Counted from the stretch's first letter, positions 45,670 to 56,500 are shown. The stretch: 64,000 nt of DNA from Flavobacterium glycines (GCF_900100165.1 NZ_FNEO01000009.1:25309-89308); one strand, 5' to 3'. Notes: a model not told the origin generated them from the letters alone. Made by a program: numbers and translations.

Positions 45670-46866
45670 TTAATCAACGTAGTCTTGCAAATAACTAAAT
45701 CGCGGAGTCAATTTACCATTTTCAGTTATTTTTGCTCTGGCTAAAATACCATCTTGATCACCATTAAAAAAGGCAGGCATTACCTTTTCGATAAACATTT
45801 CTCCAAAACCTTCACTGGAATCCTTCGGCAATTCACAAGGTAAATTATCAACCGCCATCACCACAATCGCTGCCGGATGAAACATATCGACTTCTTTATT
45901 TTCTATTGGCAAATAACCATAAAAAGGCTCTTCAATTGTTGAAGAACGCAATGTAGAGGCAATTGGCCCATTGATATCACATGAAATATCGGCAACTACT
46001 TTTATTTTACAATCTATGGATTGTAACATCTCTTGGGTTAAAATTTGTGGCGCTTCATTGGCATAAAAATGTCCTGTGATTACAATATCCGAAACCTTGG
46101 TAAAACGCTCAAAATTGCTTTCGTAATCCTGAGGATTTTTGAAAAAATCGGTTATTTCTAAAACCGTTCCGTCTTTTCTTTTATTGTATTCCAAAGCATC
46201 AATTTGGGTATAAACCGGCTGTGTATAGTTCTTAGTCAAATAATTCTCTACTGTTACCGATTTCACTTTGATTGCATCCAAAATTTCTTTGACTCCTCCT
46301 CCTACTTTTCCGGTACCGGTAACCACAAATTTTATAGGCGGTAAAATGATTCTTTTTAAATAACGAATCAAATCTTCTTTTCCTGAAAGTGTTTCTGCCT
46401 TAGGCAATTTGAACAATTCAAATTTTATTCCGAAAGCCCGAATACTATTGTAAGCTCCCACCATTCCTGCATAACGTCCAAAACCAATTAATCTGTTATT
46501 ATGATTATCTACAAGGGTTTCATGGTCATAAAAATCAATATTTTTTGCCAATAAACCCTGCAATAAAGCCCTGTTATGCGGTTGTTTTTTTATAGTATGC
46601 GAAAAAAAGAAATAAGACTTATTCGGAATTAAATTTTCAACCGGAACTTCTTTTACACCAATTAAAACATCGCAATCACTAACATCATTAGTAACAACTA
46701 TACCTGCATTTTCATATTCTAAATCACTGAATACTCTTATTGGTGAACTTTCCACCACAACATTTAATTGTGGGTACAACGATTGCAATTTTACTAATTC
46801 ATTAGGAGAAAAAACCACTCGTCTGTCAACAGGGATTTTCCTTTCTTGTATTATTCCAAATTTCAT
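45670..46866 (-). CDS. NAD(P)-dependent alanine/saccharopine dehydrogenase-like protein
   Basis: 398 residues. The N-terminal AlaDH/PNT_N-type domain has FGIIQERKIPVDRRVVFSPNEL and IGVKEVPVENLIPNKSYFFFSHT. A Rossmann-like domain follows with VVTGTGKVGGGVKEIL, and the C-terminal part is AAIVVMAVDNLPCELPKDSSEGFGE. It resembles the saccharopine-dehydrogenase (lysine-forming, Lys1-like) branch rather than alanine dehydrogenase, but no other lysine gene is near, so the reaction is not assigned. Bacteroidetes commonly carry one copy. Confidence 0.8.
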   Translation of the reverse strand: MKFGIIQERKIPVDRRVVFSPNELVKLQSLYPQLNVVVESSPIRVFSDLEYENAGIVVTNDVSDCDVLIGVKEVPVENLIPNKSYFFFSHTIKKQPHNRALLQGLLAKNIDFYDHETLVDNHNNRLIGFGRYAGMVGAYNSIRAFGIKFELFKLPKAETLSGKEDLIRYLKRIILPPIKFVVTGTGKVGGGVKEILDAIKVKSVTVENYLTKNYTQPVYTQIDALEYNKRKDGTVLEITDFFKNPQDYESNFERFTKVSDIVITGHFYANEAPQILTQEMLQSIDCKIKVVADISCDINGPIASTLRSSTIEEPFYGYLPIENKEVDMFHPAAIVVMAVDNLPCELPKDSSEGFGEMFIEKVMPAFFNGDQDGILARAKITENGKLTPRFSYLQDYVD

Positions 46867-47046
46867 ATTTTTTATTCCTTATTAATCACAAACGGCTAGC
46901 TTGTTTTTTTATTTAAAAAAATCTATTTTGTTCGATAAAACCCATTAAATACTGAAAGACAAAAACATAGAATCAATCCGATTAAAAACTATCAAAAAAA
47001 TCTGTTAAGGTTGAAAAAAAACGCCTTTCAAAAGTATTTGATTCTA

Positions 47047-47054
47047 TATATTTG
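47047..47054 (+). promoter_or_regulatory. -7 promoter element (TATATTTG) of the serine hydrolase gene
   Basis: Exact TAnnTTTG match with TTG at 47021-47023 as -33, spacer 23 bases, and the ATG 20 bases downstream. This is the clearest Flavobacterium-type promoter in the window. Confidence 0.7.
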
Positions 47055-47074
47055 CCAATATAGTACCCGAAAAA

Positions 47075-48286
47075 ATGAATTTTATAAAAAAGACAAATAT
47101 ACTACAATTACTCCTGCCTATTTTAGTTTTATCTTCATGTGATTTAAAGAATAAAACAGGAATGTTTACGGAAAATCAAAAGCCCAAAGACACCATGCCT
47201 CATATGGAGCCTCCTGCGAAAAAACTTCCTAAATTATCTGCTCAGTATATAAATGCTAAAAAAAATGCTATAGAACATTTTTATAATAAAAACTGGTCCA
47301 ACAATAGCATGAATGGTAGTTTTCTTGTAGCTCAAAATGGCCAAATTATCTTTGAAAAATACGAAGGTATGGCTAATTTCAGAGATGAAAGACCTATTAC
47401 AGCTACTACTCCACTTCATTTAGCCTCAGTAAGCAAAGTATTAACAGCAGCAGCGGTTTTAAAATTAATTGATGCTAAAAAAATTGGTTTAGACCAAAAA
47501 GTAAACAGTATTATTCGAAATTTTCCTTTTCCTGAAGTAACCGTAAAAATGCTTTTAAATCATCGCAGTGGTATGCGCAATTACGCCTATTTCACCGATA
47601 AAAAAGACGGTGTCTGGGACAGACACAATATACTTACTAATAAAGATATTGTTAACTTAATGGCAACGAAAGATGTTGGCTTAGAAGCAAGAACCAATAC
47701 CCGTTTTGCCTATTGCAATACTAATTATGCCGTTTTGGCACTTATCATAGAAAAAGCAACCGGACTTAGTTATGAAAAAGCTATGGCTCGTATGATTTTT
47801 AAACCTTTGAAAATGAATCACACCTTTGTTTTTAATTACGACAGAGACAAAGATTCTATAGTTCCTTCTTATAAAGGAAACAAGGTTGAGATAGGTAAAG
47901 ATTATCTGGATAAAATTTATGGAGATAAAAATATCTATTCAACACCCAGAGATTTACTTAAATTTGATTTGGCCCGAAACTCTCCGGAATTCTTAAGTCC
48001 GAAATTATTAAAACTGGTATATACTCCTTTTAGTAACGAACGCAAAGGCGAAAGGAATTACGGATTGGGAATTAGAATGATTAACTGGGAAACCGGACAA
48101 AATTTCTATTTTCATAACGGTTGGTGGCACGGAAATACCTCTTCTTATGTCACATTATTAAAAGAACATGTCACTATTATTGCCTTATCTAATAAATACA
48201 CTACTAAAACCTATCAAGTAAAAAAAATAGCTCCTTTATTTGGTGATTATCCGTTTAAATTAGGAAAAGAGGAAAAAGAGGAATAA
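47075..48286 (+). CDS. Serine hydrolase of the beta-lactamase/penicillin-binding family, lipoprotein
   Basis: 403 residues. The signal MNFIKKTNILQLLLPILVLSSC gives a lipidated Cys at 22. The class C/esterase core has SxxK in LASVSKVLTAAAVLKL, YxN in YCNTNYAVLALI and a His-X-Gly type third motif in FHNGWWHGNTS. It is likely an esterase or D-alanyl-D-alanine-type hydrolase at the cell surface; beta-lactamase activity is not implied. Monocistronic. Confidence 0.88.
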   Translation: MNFIKKTNILQLLLPILVLSSCDLKNKTGMFTENQKPKDTMPHMEPPAKKLPKLSAQYINAKKNAIEHFYNKNWSNNSMNGSFLVAQNGQIIFEKYEGMANFRDERPITATTPLHLASVSKVLTAAAVLKLIDAKKIGLDQKVNSIIRNFPFPEVTVKMLLNHRSGMRNYAYFTDKKDGVWDRHNILTNKDIVNLMATKDVGLEARTNTRFAYCNTNYAVLALIIEKATGLSYEKAMARMIFKPLKMNHTFVFNYDRDKDSIVPSYKGNKVEIGKDYLDKIYGDKNIYSTPRDLLKFDLARNSPEFLSPKLLKLVYTPFSNERKGERNYGLGIRMINWETGQNFYFHNGWWHGNTSSYVTLLKEHVTIIALSNKYTTKTYQVKKIAPLFGDYPFKLGKEEKEE

Positions 48287-48334
48287 TTTTTGCTTTACAG
48301 TAACTTCAGATAAGAATATTATAGTAGAAAATTG

Positions 48335-48342
48335 TATATTCG
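48335..48342 (+). promoter_or_regulatory. -7-like element (TATATTCG) of ssrA
   Basis: Seven of eight matches to TAnnTTTG, 35 bases before the mature tmRNA 5' end. Confidence 0.45.
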
Positions 48343-48377
48343 CGCACTCATTTTTTTGATTGAGCCAATATAAAACT

Positions 48378-48772
48378 GGGGTCGACTGGTTTTGACAGCA
48401 AGTCGAATTGAACAGTAAGCACGTCGAGCATTGAGACCTTGCTCGTAAATATAAGATCTCAAACTTTTAAACGGCGAAAATACTTACGCTTTAGCTGCTT
48501 AATCCGAATTATAGTACGATTGCGCCACGTCCCTACAAGGTAGGGAGGCTGAATTCTCCTTGAAAGCCTTGGTTTATGGCGGTCAGTTTAGGGGAACCGT
48601 AAAAATAGACCTAGATTATCATGAGCTTCGGGTGATTTTCGAAAATTAAGAAGATAAGTGTTAAGTGGCTGTTTCTGGCCTTGCTTAACATCGAAAATTC
48701 AATCAGGAAATAAGCGTGTAGAAAGCTCTTTAGTTGCTTGTTTGGACCCGGGTTCGATTCCCGGCGACTCCA
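48378..48772 (+). ncRNA. ssrA: tmRNA (transfer-messenger RNA)
   Basis: It rescues stalled ribosomes. The 5' end GGGGTCGACTGG pairs with the 3' GGCGACTCC to form the tRNA-like acceptor stem, and GGGTTCGATTCCCGG forms the T-arm. The discriminator A is at 48772, and CCA is not encoded. The tag-coding frame 48473-48502 reads GENTYALAA then TAA, with the hydrophobic ALAA end recognised by ClpXP. The tag is preceded by the usual A-rich resume region. A terminator follows at once. The 3' end of ssrA is a common integration site, and mobile-element debris lies directly downstream. Confidence 0.96.
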
Positions 48773-48773
48773 C

Positions 48774-48809
48774 AAAGGCAGAAAACAATATAATTTTCTG
48801 CCTTTTTTT
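48774..48809 (+). terminator. Terminator of ssrA
   Basis: AAAGGCAGAAAA and TTTTCTGCCTTT form a perfect 12-bp stem with an 8-base loop, then T residues. Confidence 0.88.
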
Positions 48810-48838
48810 ATGTTAAAATCTAATAAAATCAACACATA

Positions 48839-48952
48839 ACAAGAGTTCGATTCATAAAATTTATTTTATCACAAAAAACATAAGAAACTAACAATCAGTA
48901 ATTTAAAAATATCCAGCTTTTGATAGTACTTTGGATTGTCGAACTCTCTTGT
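48839..48952. repeat. Inverted repeat ACAAGAG(AG)TTCGA downstream of ssrA
   Basis: ACAAGAGTTCGA at 48839-48850 and TCGAACTCTCTTGT at 48939-48952 are inverted copies differing by a 2-base insertion, about 88 bases apart. It may mark the end of the mobile remnant; not proven. Confidence 0.4.
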
Positions 48953-48989
48953 AAAATAAAAAAATTAAAAGTAGTACTCCTATTTTATA

Positions 48990-49458
48990 CTATTCATTGT
49001 TTAGGAATAGATTATTTAATATTGTATCAACTGTTTTAGCGCCATAAAAACGAATAATTTCATTTTTTCCCATCTCATTACCACGTTCAAAAACTCTTTT
49101 GATAATGGCTTTTTTGTGTTTTTCCCAATCAATTGTAATTATTTTAGTGTCCCAAAACAATACTGGTCTTAACTGAGGTAAATCTGTACGGGATTTCTTT
49201 TGCTTTATTTTTTCTTGTTCAATATCATAATAAACCTGTAAAATTATAAAATAGCCTTCTTCCAATCCAAGAGCTTTTTCTATTTTTAAAGCTAAAGAAA
49301 TATTCATTCGCCTCCTACCTTTAGTAATTGCTGTGAATGTGTGGATACTCTTGCAAAGAAAGTGCAAACGCTTCTTTACGTAAGTGTCGTTTCTCCAATT
49401 CCCATTCTAGTATAAGACCGGGATGTATCCCTTTCAATAATTGTAAGTTAGATTTCAT
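48990..49458 (-). pseudogene. higA: HigA-type antitoxin with extra C-terminal domain, frameshifted
   Basis: From ATG 49458 the frame reads KGIHPGLILEWELEKRHL and ALSLQEYPH, the start of a HigA/VapA helix-turn-helix protein, then hits a stop at 49321. The adjacent frame continues HTFTAITKGRRRMNISLALKIEKALG, the rest of the DNA-binding domain, and a C-terminal domain RPVLFWDTKIITIDWEKHKKAIIKRVFERGNE often attached to these antitoxins. Adding one CA unit in the CA run near 49338-49344 restores a single 156-residue frame. No toxin gene is present beside it. It looks like a decayed toxin-antitoxin relic of the element next to ssrA. Confidence 0.75.
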
Positions 49459-49696
49459 ATTATAAAAACAAACAAATTTGTTTACTCAATATTGTTAATT
49501 TGCATTTCCAATGTTAAAATTCAATAAATCAGGAAAACCAGTTAATCGATCAAAATATAAAAAAAACAACTATACTATCGAAGATTTTAAATTATAAAAA
49601 ATCATATTGAACTACTATGATAGTAAAAAAAGATCTTTACTCTCGTTTTTTGTATGTCCTAAAATCTTTATCAGACACATCATAAACTTGTAATAA

Positions 49697-50113
49697 AAAA
49701 GATATTTGCAACGAAAAAGATATTTTGAAAAAATGCACACCTCAATTTTAAATTCACAGGCAATATATGCAGAGGAAAAAAAGCCATTTTTCAGATTGAC
49801 TTTTTCAGACAAAAACATCACTATAGCTGTATTGGAAAATGTACAAGATTTTATGAAAAAGGGTGACACTTTAAACCATTGCCTTTTTACCAATGAATAT
49901 TTCAAGGAAAAAGATTCGCTGATTTTCTCACCCCGTATAGACAACATTCTTGTTGAAACTATTGAAGTTTCGCTTTCAAAAATGGTAATTCTACAATGTC
50001 GAGGACTAAAAAATGAAAACTCAAAACACCATAAAGTGATTTTAAATCTAATGAAAAATAATCTTTATCAAGTGCAAACACGTATGAAAAAACAAAAACA
50101 GGAAACTGTATAA
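49697..50113 (+). pseudogene. PcfJ-like protein, C-terminal fragment
   Basis: The frame opens after a stop at 49694-49696 and encodes KRYLQRKRYFEK, then HTSILNSQAIYAEEKKPFF and a domain with NHCLFTNEYFKEKDSLIFSPRI and VETIEVSLSKMVILQCRGLKN. This matches the C-terminal part of PcfJ proteins, which belong to conjugative or integrative elements of Bacteroidetes and Firmicutes. The N-terminal half is missing; possible starts are TTG 49706 or ATG 49733. It is a truncated remnant, not likely functional. The overlapping opposite-strand ORF at 49615-49947 is a shadow. Confidence 0.7.
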
Positions 50114-50462
50114 AAAAACAAAATAAATTTCGGTTTTTTGGTTCACGTGCCGTAGACATATTTATGTAAAAGAAAAATCAAGAATTTTGTATTCTCAATT
50201 GACCAAAGCTTTTTTATTCATCTAAGATTCATTCAGTTTTATCAAATCCTATTTGCTTAGCTACATTATTTTTTGTTTATGTATTCTATTAATATTTCTT
50301 TTAATTGCCTTCTTTAACTAAAAAGAATTTAATATTTAAGTCCGTATTTTCTGCAGTTATTTTATTGTTGAACCTGATTAATATTTATAACACAACTAAT
50401 CCATTGTTTTGCTCAATTCATTTTAGATGAAGATAATAGTTATACAACTTTTCGTTAGATAA
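50114..50462. other. Gap between mobile remnant and export cluster
   Basis: 349 AT-rich bases. I see no ORF with family resemblance, no clear hairpin and no copy of the ssrA 3' end that would mark an attachment site. Confidence 0.5.
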
Positions 50463-53441
50463 TTACCACCAAACCTGTTTTCCGTTTTTTATTGTAAATG
50501 GTCTTTCTTCAGTTCCTTTAGAAAGATTGTGTAATAAGAATAAAGCTCCAACAGGGACTTTATAAACTAGCACATCACTTTCAGCTTTTTTCTCACCTAA
50601 ACTTTTCCAAGTCTTATCCCAATAAAACAACTCATACTCATCGCCTATTTCAACCATATTTCCATCGTTGCGACCAATAAATCTTATCTTACTTATATTT
50701 ACGGATTTATTGAATGCTAACCCTACCCAACTTCCCGTTGGATTAGGGGCATTAAAACAAGTTAGAACATCATTATCAAATACCTTCTCAATGGTTTCCC
50801 CCTTGTCTTCAAAACTACCTTTTGTTCCAATTATTTTACCTTCTAACTTTTTACCTTGGGTGTTATACACAACTATTTCATTTATATTGCAAAAACTATC
50901 AGTAGCCCCTATATACCTAAAATACTTAAATTTTTTGGTTGAAGATGAAATAAGAGTATGAAAAACAGGATTAGTCATATTTTTTGTAACAACCCCAATA
51001 GTTATAGAATCTGAAAAATCAGATCGATTACTACCTTGGAATTTTCCTCCTATAATTCGTTTATCAAGCCAATCAACTCCCTTGTAATTAGGATATTTTC
51101 TTGAAATTGATATCGTCTTAACTTTTTTAGGATCGAAAACTATTTTTTTAACTTTTCCTAAAGAATCAATAAAAAAAGGATTATTGAAAGCTTCAAAATT
51201 ATTACCATTAAACAGTGCTGGAAGATATAACACTTTTTTTTCTAATTTTTCGAAATAAAATGATGTCCCAATATACTCACCCCAACCTATTGGAGTCCAA
51301 TTTTTATTATCATACACTTGTAAATAACCAAATTTATTTTTTATTTTTCTCACATTATTTACAGGAATTGAAACATCACTACTATTGCAGTACTCGTCCG
51401 TAACATCTAAAAAATAAGGATTATTAAATATAGAAGGAATTCCTTCTCTACCATTGTTCTTTATAAATAAACTATTTTTATTAATTGAATTGGTTTTTCT
51501 ATATACTTTTCCTTTTTTGTTATGATTAATCCACCAAATTAAGGCACTTACAGGATTATGACAATTATTTTGAATTGTATTCCCTTTATGATCAAAGACA
51601 ACACTCCATTCATGACTAGAAGGTCTATCTGCCCAATTAAAAACAAAATCAATCGTACTGGCTACCCCCAATGATCGTAAAACCATTGTTTGATATTGAG
51701 TCTCGATGGGACATGTACCATAAAAAAATTCAATGATATTTAGTGGATTAATAGCTGCCCCCATATTCGCTTCGCCAAACCAATGAAAACGATTTGTTAT
51801 TTCACTAATTCTTGTAGCTGCTTTAATTGCTGGATCAATTGTATCTTTAAGTAGAGCTTTCTTCTCTTTTTTAAAATACCAATTAACATAAAAAGGGTTT
51901 TGCAAATATTGAAGTACAAAATTTTCATTTTTATAAGTTTTAAAACTACCTCTTGTGTTTGCTATAAGTCTCCACTTTTTATTAGTTATATCATAATTAT
52001 TATAAGCTAAAATTCTTCTACTATTTTTTCCTGTATCTTTAAATAAATCTTTCCTTACCTTTTCAAAATGCCAAGCATCATGTAGAAAGTCCTCTGAACA
52101 TTGAATTACAGTATTATCATTTTCATAAGTAAGAATTTTGTTTGTAGCCTTATTTCTAATCTGAAAACCACCTTTTTTGTTTGGTATCAATCCCCACTTT
52201 TGATTATTTGTAAAATAATTATCAAATACTAAAACCCTACTGCTGTTTTTTTCTTGAAAAGCATCAATTACTTTTGTTATATCATCTTGTTCTAATTTAA
52301 ATTGATAAAACAATCCATCTGAAGTTACTTCAATAGGCATTGCCTTTGAAAAATCATTAGTTATTTTCAGACCCGCTTCATTAACCAGTGAATCTTTATC
52401 CAAGGTTAACCATCCAGCCGAATTTTTTAAATAAAAAATACCATTAGCAACTATTGGCAGTGGCATATCTATACTTATACATTCTGGTATAACAAGAAAA
52501 TCTATAAAAAGATTTTTATCTAAAGATTCTATTGTAAGTTCATGTTTACCAGAATCAAGATTAACCATAAATTCTATTGGTAAACGAGAATTATTCATCT
52601 CTTCCCAAGTGCCTGTTGCAGGAAAAACGAAGTCTCCTATAATTTTATTATCAACTTTAATTCGAGCAGTTGAAGCCATTGGATTACCATTCATATAACG
52701 AATGGCAAATTTCTGATACCCTTTGCGGTCACTATTGATTGACATCTTAAATTTGTTTTTCCCTTTTTGATACAAATGAAAAACTTTAGCTGCTGATGCA
52801 TTGGAAACCTTTTCTATCAAAGAATCTACTCTAGTAAAGGATTCAGCTTCATAAATAGATTTTACACCTTCGAATGGCATAAGATTGATCATAGGATGAA
52901 ATTTTTTATTTGCATAAGATCTCCAATCAACATTATCTGATTCAGATAATTTATAAGGCAAAATATACTCGCAAAACATTTCAAAAGAATATTTTTTAGA
53001 CCAATCATAGTTATATGTTCGAAAGGCCGACTCAATTTGGTCGATTATAAACTGGCTAGAAACATTTTGAAGGTCATATTTAATATCCTTGTCACCTCTC
53101 TTTCGTAATGAATCTGATTTAAAAAGTTTATTCCTATCTTCACCTTTCGCTCCATAGATATATTTATAATGGACATTAACACTATCTACTTCTGATCCAA
53201 CTATCGAATATTGAAAAACCATATTAGAAATAAGATATTCTGCTGCTTTCAATTTTAATGAATCAGCTTTATTTTTACCATAATGAATCAGCACTTTTTC
53301 TAATTCTTTTCTATTCTCTCCTGCTAAGTCTAAGGCACGATTCGTATCAGATGACCAAGGTGTGCAGGCTAGAAATAAATTAGAAAAAACAAATAAAATA
53401 TATTTTACTACTTTTCTCAAGTTGTATTTATAATTCCCCAT
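50463..53441 (-). CDS. Large lipoprotein: CBM-like, ricin-like, transglutaminase-like and discoidin-like domains
   Basis: 992 residues, lipobox LFLA-C26. Regions: an N-terminal helical part (30-195); a CBM6/35-like sandwich (about 196-325, YEAESFTRVDS); two ricin/beta-trefoil-like units (345-530, KWGLIPNKKGGFQIRNKAT and KWRLIANTRGSF); a transglutaminase-like core with C577 (FYGTCPIETQYQTMVLRSLG), H610 (SSHEWSVVFD) and D617; and an F5/8-type discoidin-like C-terminus (860-985, FRYIGATDSFCNINEIVVYN). The Cys-His-Asp triad suggests a protease or amidase acting on glycoconjugates. Bound to the cell surface and last in the export cluster (117 bases after the second RND gene); its target is unknown. 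Confidence 0.72.
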   Translation of the reverse strand: MGNYKYNLRKVVKYILFVFSNLFLACTPWSSDTNRALDLAGENRKELEKVLIHYGKNKADSLKLKAAEYLISNMVFQYSIVGSEVDSVNVHYKYIYGAKGEDRNKLFKSDSLRKRGDKDIKYDLQNVSSQFIIDQIESAFRTYNYDWSKKYSFEMFCEYILPYKLSESDNVDWRSYANKKFHPMINLMPFEGVKSIYEAESFTRVDSLIEKVSNASAAKVFHLYQKGKNKFKMSINSDRKGYQKFAIRYMNGNPMASTARIKVDNKIIGDFVFPATGTWEEMNNSRLPIEFMVNLDSGKHELTIESLDKNLFIDFLVIPECISIDMPLPIVANGIFYLKNSAGWLTLDKDSLVNEAGLKITNDFSKAMPIEVTSDGLFYQFKLEQDDITKVIDAFQEKNSSRVLVFDNYFTNNQKWGLIPNKKGGFQIRNKATNKILTYENDNTVIQCSEDFLHDAWHFEKVRKDLFKDTGKNSRRILAYNNYDITNKKWRLIANTRGSFKTYKNENFVLQYLQNPFYVNWYFKKEKKALLKDTIDPAIKAATRISEITNRFHWFGEANMGAAINPLNIIEFFYGTCPIETQYQTMVLRSLGVASTIDFVFNWADRPSSHEWSVVFDHKGNTIQNNCHNPVSALIWWINHNKKGKVYRKTNSINKNSLFIKNNGREGIPSIFNNPYFLDVTDEYCNSSDVSIPVNNVRKIKNKFGYLQVYDNKNWTPIGWGEYIGTSFYFEKLEKKVLYLPALFNGNNFEAFNNPFFIDSLGKVKKIVFDPKKVKTISISRKYPNYKGVDWLDKRIIGGKFQGSNRSDFSDSITIGVVTKNMTNPVFHTLISSSTKKFKYFRYIGATDSFCNINEIVVYNTQGKKLEGKIIGTKGSFEDKGETIEKVFDNDVLTCFNAPNPTGSWVGLAFNKSVNISKIRFIGRNDGNMVEIGDEYELFYWDKTWKSLGEKKAESDVLVYKVPVGALFLLHNLSKGTEERPFTIKNGKQVWW

Positions 53442-53558
53442 AATTGTTCAATAATTTTAAAAATTAACACTGGTTAAAAAACCTACTTTTATTTGCAAAC
53501 AAACGATTTAGAAATTGTTTAGATTCTTATTTTTTTTTATGGATAATTAATCACAAGC

Positions 53559-56500
53559 TTACTCACTTCTTTTAATACAAAAAATGGGCAAATAAATAAA
53601 TATCCCTACTAATGAAAACAGCAATCCGCCTATTGAACCAGCGGCAAAAGAAAACCAAAAAGCCTCATTTTGTCCTCCCCATATAAAGGGGATTAAACCT
53701 ATCATAGTTGAACTTATGGTAAGCATTACAGGTATAATTTTATAATTAAATGCTTTGAAATACATCCATTGGCTATTTCTTAACGGATATTCTTTTTTTA
53801 AATTATTATAATCATTTATAATATATAAAGCAGCGTTTACACTAATACCACACAACAATATAAATGAGGCATATCCACCTTGGTCAAAATTAAAATCAAA
53901 AAGATAGAAGGTTAAAAAAACTCCAATAAAGGAAATTGGAATCATACTGATTATAGCAAAAGGTTGTTTTAATGACTCCAGTAAGATAGAACAAATAAAG
54001 AATATAATTAAGATCACCACAAAAATGAAATAATATTGTTTTTTATTGTTTTTATCCCATTCTCCCCAATTGGATTGTTCAAAAACACGATATCCTATTG
54101 GTAATTTACTTTTCAATTCTTCAATATTATCTTCTCTAACTTTTTTTGCTAATGGCTCCGTTCCAATAAAATTATATTCAACCGTTAATTGGTACTGTTG
54201 ATTGTATTTTGAGATGGAATTTCCTGATTTTCTTTTTTCAATAGCAGCCATTTGATCTAGTTTGTATTGATTGTTTCCAATACTAATAGGTACATGTTTT
54301 AAGTCCCAAACATTAACTTTTTGGTATTGATTAGAGACCATTTTAACTTGTTGTAATTCATTGTTATGAATAAAAGAAGTTACACCTCCAGCGTATGTTT
54401 GATTTATTAAACAGGAATAGAGTCCTGTTTGATACACCTCCGCCATTGCCATTTTTTCATTATCAAATGCTAAAAAATATTCATAAGAATTAGCATTCCC
54501 CCAAGAATCTCCATTGGTTATATCTACTTCTTTAATTCTCGAAGAGGAGTTTGCTATTAATTGCGCTTTTAGAAGTTCAGCATAAGCATATAATTTGTCA
54601 TAATTGTATCCTTCAATAATGATTCTATTGTTTTTATAATCGGCCCCTAAAGCATTCGAAAAACCCTGACCAACTCCGCTAATTGACCAATCTAATCCTC
54701 CCAAACTGATAACTTTTGACTCCAACAAACTTTTCAACTTAAAAGGGAAACCACTAAATTCATTTTCGTTTTTAAAATAAATGGAAATCGTTGAATTTTT
54801 ATAACTGCCTATGTTAGTCTCGAACATTTCTACTTCGCCAAAACTACTAATGTAATTTTCCATTTTAATAATAACTTCATTTAATTGCTCTATAGTGCAA
54901 CCTTCAGGCATACTCCCAGTAACTCTCAATGTAGTCCGCTCTGGATCCGAGTAATGTGAATTCTCATAAACATTATCAGTAAAGAGCCGCAGTGATCCTC
55001 CTAGTATTTTTTCTAATGTCGGTTTTACTTCATCGTAAAACCAATCATTACCTATCGTCTGATTGTATTTTTTTTCCAAAAAACCTTCTCCCTCAATTGT
55101 TTTCGGTAAAAGCTGTATGGGCAAGCCGAATCCAAGCAATAAAATCAAGATAAACAGCCATTTCAAACGTGGTTTTTTAAACGCTAAGATTAATTTATAA
55201 TAGTATTTAGTGAATTTTAAGACTCTCCTTTTTCTTTTTCGAGAAAAAAGTTTCTTTTTATGATTGATATGCAATTTTTCCAAAAGTGCGGGAACAAATA
55301 ATAATGCTACAAATAAGGAGACCACTATATTTATGGCAATAACCAAAGTAAAATCACTTAAATTGGCTTGCAGGGATTCTTCTAATAAAAAAGTAGATAA
55401 CAAGGCTCCAGCCGTGGTTAATGTTGTTGCTAAAATAGCTAGAAACACTTTCTTATTTCCTTTGTTTCTGAGGTGATCAATCATAATAATACAATTGTCA
55501 ATCATAATTCCAAAAGAGATTGTGATTCCAGCAAATGAATACAATTGCAATTCTACTTTGAATAGATAATAGAAGATTATGGCAATTAAAAGATTAGTAA
55601 TAATGCTTAAAAACAAAATCAAGATGTATTTTACACTTTTGTTGGTTACTAAAATCATAACAAACAAAATCAAGAGTGAAAACAGCATTTTCTCTTTAAT
55701 TTTTTTCAGTTCTTCAGCAATATATTGAGAAGTATCATTCGTCAATTTTAAATTATATTCTCCTTTTATTTCTTGCTTTATAGTTTCAATTTCCTCTTTT
55801 ACCTCATTGGACACTTCAATGGTATTGGCTCCTTTTTCGGCATAGACAACCAGGTTTATGGAATTTTTCCCATTTATCCTAAAATACGATTGCATCGGAG
55901 CTTCTTTAAATTGAACTTTAGCAATGTTTTTTAGATAAATGATCCTATCTCCTATTTTTTTTATAGGGATGTTTTCCCAATCTATCTCTTTTTCATATTT
56001 ATAACTTAAAACCAAGGCAATTTCCTGACTCTCGGCATTGTTTTTAGATACAAAACTTCCATTTCCCAATTGTTGTGTTTCAAAATATTGACGAATGGCA
56101 TTTTCAATTTCATTAACTGATATGGAAAGCTGCAAAAGCTGATCCGAATTGTATTTTACAACCCAATCAAAAGGATCTGCACCATACACATAGACTTTGT
56201 TAACTCCTTTGATTATAGCTAATTTTGGGAGTATATGGTTTTCGGTATATTTCTTAATCAAATACGGACTTTCGTTCGCATTGATGCTGTAAGTCAAAAT
56301 GGGAGAGGCGCTCTCGTTTGTCCCGCTAATGGACAATTGGGGATAGCTTACTCCATTAGGAAGCTCAGAATAGGTTTGACGAATTAGATTGGCAATTTCA
56401 AACCGAACGGCATCCAAATTAGTGTTTTTTTTGAATTCCAGATTAATAGATCCACTTTCCTTGTTACTGTTTGAATTGATTTCTTTGATTCCTTTCACGG

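Noticed and set aside
48753..48852. GTTCGATTC occurring in the ssrA T-arm and again about 90 bases later, as an attachment site
   Set aside because: The shared word is only 9 bases, too short to claim an att repeat.
49615..49947. Minus-strand ORF of 110 residues
   Set aside because: It overlaps the PcfJ-like fragment in antisense; the plus-strand frame has family resemblance and this one does not.
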